NCBI GenBank assembly: GCA_964346185.1
Contig: CAYFTR010000031.1
Span: 1 to 18,279 of the forward strand
Length of the DNA: 18,279 nucleotides
Direction of reading: 5' to 3'
DNA from: JAAYJS01 sp964346185
Lineage (GTDB): Bacteria; Bacillota; Clostridia; Eubacteriales; Eubacteriaceae
Shown: one piece after another, positions 13,757-18,279 of the stretch
Layout: every line of letters begins with the position of its first letter
Numbering within the stretch: the first letter of the stretch is position 1
Made by a program: the position numbers and the translations under genes
Notes under the pieces: model-generated
Told to the model about the DNA's origin: nothing
Database searches by the model: none
Seen by the model: the letters and a program-made list of their open reading frames with translations, nothing else

Positions 13757-14239
13757 ATGAACAGAGAGCTAACTTTGAAAATCAATGGTGAAACCTACGA
13801 TTTTACAGTTGGACGTCGCTTAGGTCAAATTCCTGAATCCGAGACACTGCTGGAAACACTTCGTGAGCGAATCGGGTTAACAGGTACAAAGAGTTCCTGT
13901 GAAGAAGGCGCCTGCGGATGCTGTGCAGTGTTAATTGACGGAGAAGCGATTGCATCCTGTATCACCTTAACTGTAGAGTGCGAGGGTAAAGAGATTGTAA
14001 CCATCGAAGGATTGGCAGACCCGGTTACCGGAAAGCTGGATCCGATTCAAGAAGCATTTAATAATCACAATGCTTTCCAATGCGGTTTCTGCACTCCGGG
14101 TATCATTATGGCGGTTAAATCTATCTTAAACAAAAACCCCAACCCGACAGAAGATGAAATTAAAGAAGGCCTATCCGGTAACTTCTGCCGTTGTATCAGT
14201 CACTATCAAGTAATTGAAGCGGTTAAGTCGATTTTGTAA
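13757..14239 (+). CDS. Molybdenum hydroxylase [2Fe-2S] subunit (xanthine dehydrogenase family small subunit)
   Basis: The electron-transfer subunit of a three-subunit molybdenum hydroxylase; it carries two [2Fe-2S] clusters between the molybdenum site and the flavin. The 160 aa are the usual size. The plant-ferredoxin-like cluster has C48, C53, C56 and C68 (SSCEEGACGCC...ASC). The second, helical domain has QCGFC and NFCRC, the standard C-x2-C ... C-x-C set. An excellent ribosome site (aaaggagg) precedes the ATG. It is the only gene of the operon with no visible damage. The molybdopterin subunit follows 13 bp later. Substrate (xanthine, purine, nicotinate or another heterocycle) cannot be inferred from this subunit. 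Confidence 0.95.
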   Translation: MNRELTLKINGETYDFTVGRRLGQIPESETLLETLRERIGLTGTKSSCEEGACGCCAVLIDGEAIASCITLTVECEGKEIVTIEGLADPVTGKLDPIQEAFNNHNAFQCGFCTPGIIMAVKSILNKNPNPTEDEIKEGLSGNFCRCISHYQVIEAVKSIL

Positions 14240-14252
14240 AGGAGGAAACACT

Positions 14253-15776
14253 ATGATGGATGATTATCGCCAGAAGAAAGATTATCGCCATATCGGTAAA
14301 TCTGTTGTACGTCAAGACGGTAAAGACATCGTAACCAAGGAAGAACAAATGCTTGTTTTTGAACGCCGCTTAGGCAATAAATTTATCGGCAAAATCGGTA
14401 TGAATAAAGACGGTTTAATTACCGCCATCAAAGGAGACTGGTTAGTCGATACGGGTATGTCCGCAGAATTAACGCAAGGACAAGTTTCCGAAGGTTTAGG
14501 AGAATTGCACTTATCCTTTAACAAGACACCTCACTGGGATGTTACCGGTCATGTTGTTGTCACAAACTTATATCCGGTCGGTATTTGTAAAGGCTTCGGT
14601 GGCCAGGAATTTAAGTCCTGTGCAATGCACCTTGCTTCCAGAGCCATGAAAAAATTGGAGCTCGATCCTTTCGAAGTGCTGCGCAAAAACTTCTGTACCG
14701 GCGGCGATTTATATTATTGGAGAAACGGTAACAAATACAGGAATGAAGGTATCGATTACGATAAAGCCTTTGTTACAGCTGCAAAAAAATTCAGATGGCA
14801 TGACCGCTGGAAAGGTTGGACAACACCCAGTCGCGTAGAGGGTAACAAAGCTTACGGCGTCGGTTTCAGTGTACATAGTAGCGGTGATCCCTCTTGCGAT
14901 GAAACTTTCGCCTATGTCAGACTGGAAAACGACGAAGTTATCGTTCACTGTCCGACATCCGAATCCGGAATGGGACAGAGGTTGGCGGCAGCGAAAACAG
15001 TTGCTGAAATCTTAAATGTACCTATGGAAAGAGTAAGTTTAACTCCGTCCAACAATATTATCAACCCGGCGGATTTCGGTCTTGCAGGATCCAGGGGGAC
15101 AATTATCGTCAACCATGCTGTCGGACTTGCAGCTGAAAATGCTAAGAAAAAACTCTTTGAAGAATTTGCAAAAGTGTTCGACTGTGCGCCGGAAGAACTA
15201 GACACGAAAGATTTAACGGTATTCCGTAAAGACGATCCGGACAACGCAAAACATTGGAGCGAGGTCATTCATTTCTACTATTCCATTACCGGAGAAGGAT
15301 GCCACATCGGTCATTTTAATTCCAACGGTTGCGTTATGTTATTTATTGAAGCGGAAGTCGATTTGGAAACAGGCTTGGTAAAACTAACGGACATCGTCAG
15401 CGGAACCGATGCCGGTCAAATTATGAATCCGATCGAATTGAAGATGCAACTGGAAGGCGGATTAGGTGCGGCAGGTATCGATACCGGTCACTTAGAAGGC
15501 TATGTCTTGGATACTCACATTGGACGTACCCTTAACGGTAATATGATCGACTATAAATGGAGATTGTTTAACGAACTCCCGAATTTCAATCCTGTTGTCT
15601 TGGAGTCTAAATTTCCGACGGACAACCCCTTCGGTGCTGTAGGGTTCGGTGAAATTACCGGAGCCAGCGGTCCCGCAGCTGTTATAATGGCCATCGAAAA
15701 TGCTTTGGGTGGAATAGAATTTAACGAATATCCGGTTACCCCGGACAAGGTGCTAGAGGCCCTTGGGAAAGCTTAA
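14253..15776 (+). CDS. Molybdenum hydroxylase molybdopterin subunit with a large internal in-frame deletion
   Basis: A member of the xanthine dehydrogenase large (Mo-binding) subunit family. Only 507 aa remain where the family usually has about 750-780. Residues 1-27 match the normal N-terminus (HIGKSVVRQDGKDIV). The next residues (KEEQMLVFERR) belong normally some 250 residues later, inside the first Mo-binding domain. The a/b hammerhead domain and the start of Mo domain 1 are therefore gone, and the frame is kept. Later parts look normal: GICKGFGGQEF, SESGMGQRLAAAKTVAEIL, LAGSRGTIIVNHAVG and the end segment with the catalytic-Glu-type GFGEITGASG. I chose ATG 14253 (or 14256) after aaaggaggaa. 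The protein is unlikely to be an active hydroxylase. I keep it as an open gene because no stop or frameshift is present. Confidence 0.85.
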   Translation: MMDDYRQKKDYRHIGKSVVRQDGKDIVTKEEQMLVFERRLGNKFIGKIGMNKDGLITAIKGDWLVDTGMSAELTQGQVSEGLGELHLSFNKTPHWDVTGHVVVTNLYPVGICKGFGGQEFKSCAMHLASRAMKKLELDPFEVLRKNFCTGGDLYYWRNGNKYRNEGIDYDKAFVTAAKKFRWHDRWKGWTTPSRVEGNKAYGVGFSVHSSGDPSCDETFAYVRLENDEVIVHCPTSESGMGQRLAAAKTVAEILNVPMERVSLTPSNNIINPADFGLAGSRGTIIVNHAVGLAAENAKKKLFEEFAKVFDCAPEELDTKDLTVFRKDDPDNAKHWSEVIHFYYSITGEGCHIGHFNSNGCVMLFIEAEVDLETGLVKLTDIVSGTDAGQIMNPIELKMQLEGGLGAAGIDTGHLEGYVLDTHIGRTLNGNMIDYKWRLFNELPNFNPVVLESKFPTDNPFGAVGFGEITGASGPAAVIMAIENALGGIEFNEYPVTPDKVLEALGKA

Positions 15777-15790
15777 TGGAGGTACTTTAA

Positions 15791-18129
15791 ATGAAGAATT
15801 TTAATCATATTGATGCAAAAAGCTTCAATGACGCCACAGAAAGCATACAATCTTGCGAGGCGGCTTGCCCGATTGCCGGAGGTACCGATCTTTTAGGAGT
15901 TCTGAAACATCAGATTTTAGAAGACTAGCCGGATGCTTTAGTCAATTTGAAAAGTATAGAAAATGCCGATTACATTAAAGATGAAGGCGACACCGTCGCT
16001 ATCGGTGCTTTAACCAAATTGTGCAAAATTGAAGAGTTAATAAAGAAGCAAAAGCTGTTGCCGAAGCGGCAAAAAGTGTTGCATCTCCGCTTATTCGCCA
16101 TGCGGCAACCATCGGCGGCAATATTTGCCAAGATGTACGTTGCTGGTACTACCGTTACCCGCATTCAGTAGGGGGCAGGCTAGATTGTGCCAGAAAAGGC
16201 GGCGCCGAATGTTATGCGATACGCGGTAGAAATGCTTTCCACTCTGTAATGGGCGGTGTAGCAACAGGATCGATGTGTTCCCAAGAATGCCCGGCAGGAA
16301 CGGATATTCCGGGATATATGCAAAAAATAAGAGAAGGCGATTGGGATGCTGCAGCTCAAATTATTCTAAATGCCAACCCGATGCCGATGCTTACTGCAAG
16401 AATTTGTCCTCATAATTGCCAAAACGTATGTAATCAAAAATATTATGGTGATGCCGTCAGCATTCACTCCGTAGAACGTACTTTAGGTGATTACATATTG
16501 GATAATGCAGACAAATTCTATAAAGCACCGGAAAAAGAAACCGGTAAAAAAGCTGCAATCATCGGTGGTGGACCGGCAGGTTTGGCGGCAGCATATAACT
16601 TGCGTAAAGCGGGACATACGGTAACCGTTTATGACAAAATGGAAGAAGCCGGTGGTGTACTCATGTACGGTATTCCGGAATATCGTATGCCTAAGCACTA
16701 TGTCAGAAGCTTGGTAAAAGCGATTGCCAACATGGGTGTTACATTTAAACTTAATACGGAAGTCGGTAAAGATATTACCATCGACAAAATTAAAGAAACC
16801 AGCGATTCCGTATTCCTGAATACCGGTGCCTGGAAACAACCAATATTAGGTATTGATGGAGAAAATTTAACCCAATTCGGATTAAACTTCCTGGTAGAAG
16901 TTAAAGCCTTTATTGACAGACAAATCGGTAAAAAAGTTTTAGTTTGCGGTGGCGGTAACGTTGCCATGGACGTTGCATTAACCGCCGTCCGTTTGGGTGC
17001 TCAAGATGTCACCCTCATTTGTCTTGAAGAAAGAGACGAAATGCCTGCTATTCCGGAAGAAATCCATCGTGCGGAAGAAGAAGGAGTTAAAATATACAAC
17101 GGCTGGGGTCTTCACAAAGTTGTAACCGCAGACGACGGTTCGGTGAAAGGTCTTCAAGCAATTAAATGCGTATCCGTCTACGATGAAAATAATCGTTTTA
17201 ACCCGGTCTACGATGTTTGTGAAAGTAAAGTTTATGAAGCCGATTCTATCATTTTAGCAACGGGGCAAAAAGTAGATTTGGATTTCTTAGGCGATAAATT
17301 TAAAGACGAAATTAAAGATGCTCGCGGTTTGGTTGAAATCGGAGAACATAAAGAAACCAGAGCACCCGGTGTTTACGCAGGCGGTGACATTGCCGGTCCT
17401 TCCATTGCAATCGATGCGATTAGAGACGGTGTTATCGCAGCTAGAAATATGTCTGCATATATGGGATTTCCGACCGAAGGTAAAGTTGCATTCGGCGGAT
17501 TCTTAAAACAAGATTTGGTCGGTGTAGCAAAAGCACAAGCGGATGTCGAAGTGGATACGCCGGTTAATGAAAGAGCTCTTGACAAAGAAGATACCGTCAG
17601 CTTAAATATGAAAGAAGCGGAAGTAGAAGCAAGGCGTTGTATGAATTGCGGTTGCTACTCCGTTAACGCATCGGACTTAAGTCCGGCATTGGTTGCATTG
17701 GATGCAACCATCGTTACAACTTCTCGTGAATTTAAAGCTGAAGAATTCTTTAAAGCTATGGATGTCAAAGATACCTTAGATCCCGGCGAGCTGGTAAAAG
17801 AAATCAGAATTCCCAAGGCTTCCACTTATCGTTGCGGGTATCTCAAACTGCGCTTACGTGACTCCATCGACTTTGCGGTTACATCTTTGGCCTATGCGTA
17901 TCATGAAGAAGATAATGTCATTAAAGATGCTCGTTTGGTCGCAGGCGGTGTGGCACCGATACCGGTGAGATTAACAGCAGTAGAAAATTTACTGGCAGGC
18001 AAAGAAAAATCTGCCGAATTAGCTGAACAAGCGGCTGAATTGGCAATAGACGGTGCAAGCCCGCTTAGAGAAAGCAAATACAAATTAAGTGCAATGCGCG
18101 CTCAAGTTAAAGAGTCTATGGAAGTTTAA
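15791..18129 (+). pseudogene. Molybdenum hydroxylase FAD subunit with nested GltD-like module, broken by a stop and a frameshift
   Basis: The original gene would encode about 779 aa. A normal ribosome site (ggagg, 15778-15782) precedes ATG 15791. The N-terminus (MKNFNHIDAKSF ... CPIAGGTDLLGVLK) is the FAD-binding domain of molybdopterin dehydrogenases. An in-frame TAG interrupts it at 15926-15928 (codon 46), after which PDALVNLKSI and IGALTKLCKIEEL continue in the same frame. At about 16040 one base is missing: restoring a T gives EELIKEAKAVAEAAKS and leads into the downstream frame, with RHAATIGGNICQDVRCWYYR, then a GltD-like module, then the C-terminal domain of the same FAD subunit. The two lesions lie within about 120 bp. 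The operon terminator follows at 18171. Read as a decayed gene; alternatives are assembly errors or, less likely, recoding. Confidence 0.85.
16249..18129 (+). CDS. Residual open frame: GltD-like NAD(P)/FAD oxidoreductase module fused to molybdenum-hydroxylase FAD-subunit C-terminus
   Basis: This is the undamaged 3' part of the broken FAD-subunit gene. The frame is open from 16033; ATG 16249 is the first ATG but has no ribosome site, so independent translation is doubtful. Domain order from ATG 16249: a double-cluster [4Fe-4S] domain of the GltD/DPYD type (C10, C14, then ARICPHNCQNVC near 52-63); FAD-binding GGGPAGLAAAYNLRKAG; NAD(P)-binding VCGGGNVAMDVALTAVRLGA; the closing FAD motif YAGGDIAGPSIAIDAI; a linker with RRCMNCGCYSVNASDLSPAL; and the C-terminal domain of CO-dehydrogenase/XDH flavoproteins (FAVTSLAYAY, RLVAGGVAPIPVRL). 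GltD-type modules move electrons between NAD(P)H and iron-sulfur centres, so the intact protein probably coupled substrate hydroxylation to NAD(P) and another carrier (inference). Confidence 0.85.
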   Translation: MGGVATGSMCSQECPAGTDIPGYMQKIREGDWDAAAQIILNANPMPMLTARICPHNCQNVCNQKYYGDAVSIHSVERTLGDYILDNADKFYKAPEKETGKKAAIIGGGPAGLAAAYNLRKAGHTVTVYDKMEEAGGVLMYGIPEYRMPKHYVRSLVKAIANMGVTFKLNTEVGKDITIDKIKETSDSVFLNTGAWKQPILGIDGENLTQFGLNFLVEVKAFIDRQIGKKVLVCGGGNVAMDVALTAVRLGAQDVTLICLEERDEMPAIPEEIHRAEEEGVKIYNGWGLHKVVTADDGSVKGLQAIKCVSVYDENNRFNPVYDVCESKVYEADSIILATGQKVDLDFLGDKFKDEIKDARGLVEIGEHKETRAPGVYAGGDIAGPSIAIDAIRDGVIAARNMSAYMGFPTEGKVAFGGFLKQDLVGVAKAQADVEVDTPVNERALDKEDTVSLNMKEAEVEARRCMNCGCYSVNASDLSPALVALDATIVTTSREFKAEEFFKAMDVKDTLDPGELVKEIRIPKASTYRCGYLKLRLRDSIDFAVTSLAYAYHEEDNVIKDARLVAGGVAPIPVRLTAVENLLAGKEKSAELAEQAAELAIDGASPLRESKYKLSAMRAQVKESMEV

Positions 18130-18170
18130 CATCTTAACAATATTTGTAAATATATTGGAACTTTCAGTGT

Positions 18171-18205
18171 GTTGAGGTCGAATATTCCGACCTCAACTTT
18201 TCTTT
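18171..18205 (+). terminator. Terminator of the molybdenum hydroxylase operon
   Basis: The arms GTTGAGGTCG and CGACCTCAAC surround a seven-base loop, followed by TTTTCTTT. It stands 42 bp after the last stop codon. Confidence 0.88.
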
Positions 18206-18251
18206 AAATAAAAACCTCTCGATATAATGAGCAGGGTTGATAAGGACAGTT

Positions 18252-18279
18252 ATGTTTTATAGGAACGCTGAGCATTGCG
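18252..18279 (+). CDS. Possible start of a further gene, cut by the window edge
   Basis: An ATG at 18252 (MFYRNAEHC...) follows a purine-rich aaggacag, and a perfect TATAAT stands at 18223-18228 after the terminator. Only nine codons are visible, too few to recognise a family. It could be chance. Confidence 0.3.

Noticed and set aside
14945..15268. Leftward open frames of 60-110 codons inside the molybdopterin subunit and the GltD-like module.
   Set aside because: They are antisense shadows without ribosome sites or recognisable motifs.
15926..15928. TAG in the FAD subunit as a recoded (pyrrolysine) codon.
   Set aside because: A frameshift lies close downstream, the other operon genes are also damaged, and nothing nearby suggests recoding; decay is simpler.
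1..18279. CRISPR arrays, tRNA or rRNA genes, insertion sequences, prophage attachment sites.
   Set aside because: No regularly spaced repeats, cloverleaf sequences, transposase motifs or flanking terminal repeats were seen on either strand.

Overview
The window looks like chromosomal DNA of a low-GC, anaerobic Gram-positive-type bacterium (Bacillota/Firmicutes). The indications are a T-box leader in front of thrS, RecX, a DUF815 ATPase, a FocA/NirC-type transporter, a catabolic-type glutamate dehydrogenase, a DUF1858 CxxC protein and a molybdenum-hydroxylase operon. A Negativicutes or clostridial relative is plausible, but I cannot place it more finely from sequence alone.

Layout. Positions 1-3229 read mostly leftward: glutamate dehydrogenase (with its own terminator and a near-consensus promoter), a 66-aa DUF1858 redox-disulfide protein whose promoter spacer is a perfect palindrome, and a DUF815 AAA-type ATPase. 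From 3407 genes read rightward: recX overlapping a D-2-hydroxyacid dehydrogenase, a T-box(Thr) leader plus thrS, an unusual Mrp/NBP35-like ATPase, the AzlC/AzlD branched-chain amino-acid exporter pair, two tandem paralogous 109-aa proteins (DUF6951-like), and a formate/nitrite-family transporter. A leftward pair, yjbQ-proC, is followed by a rightward ybaK-type Cys-tRNA deacylase.

The right third (12826-18129) is the most interesting part. It is a molybdenum hydroxylase (xanthine dehydrogenase family) operon with a divergent Crp/Fnr regulator, and nearly every gene in it is damaged. The regulator has a one-base frameshift. The molybdopterin subunit has a clean in-frame internal deletion of roughly 250 residues. 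The FAD subunit has a premature TAG and a one-base deletion. Only the [2Fe-2S] subunit is intact. The FAD subunit was also built in an unusual way: a complete GltD-like module (4Fe-4S domain plus two nucleotide-binding folds) is nested inside the molybdopterin-dehydrogenase FAD domain, splitting it into N- and C-terminal parts. The rest of the 18 kb shows no such lesions, so I favour real, local gene decay over sequencing error.

Functional theme: amino-acid and redox metabolism of an anaerobe (glutamate deamination, proline synthesis, branched-chain amino-acid export, formate or nitrite movement), plus a purine/heterocycle hydroxylation system that is being lost or is under phase-like inactivation.
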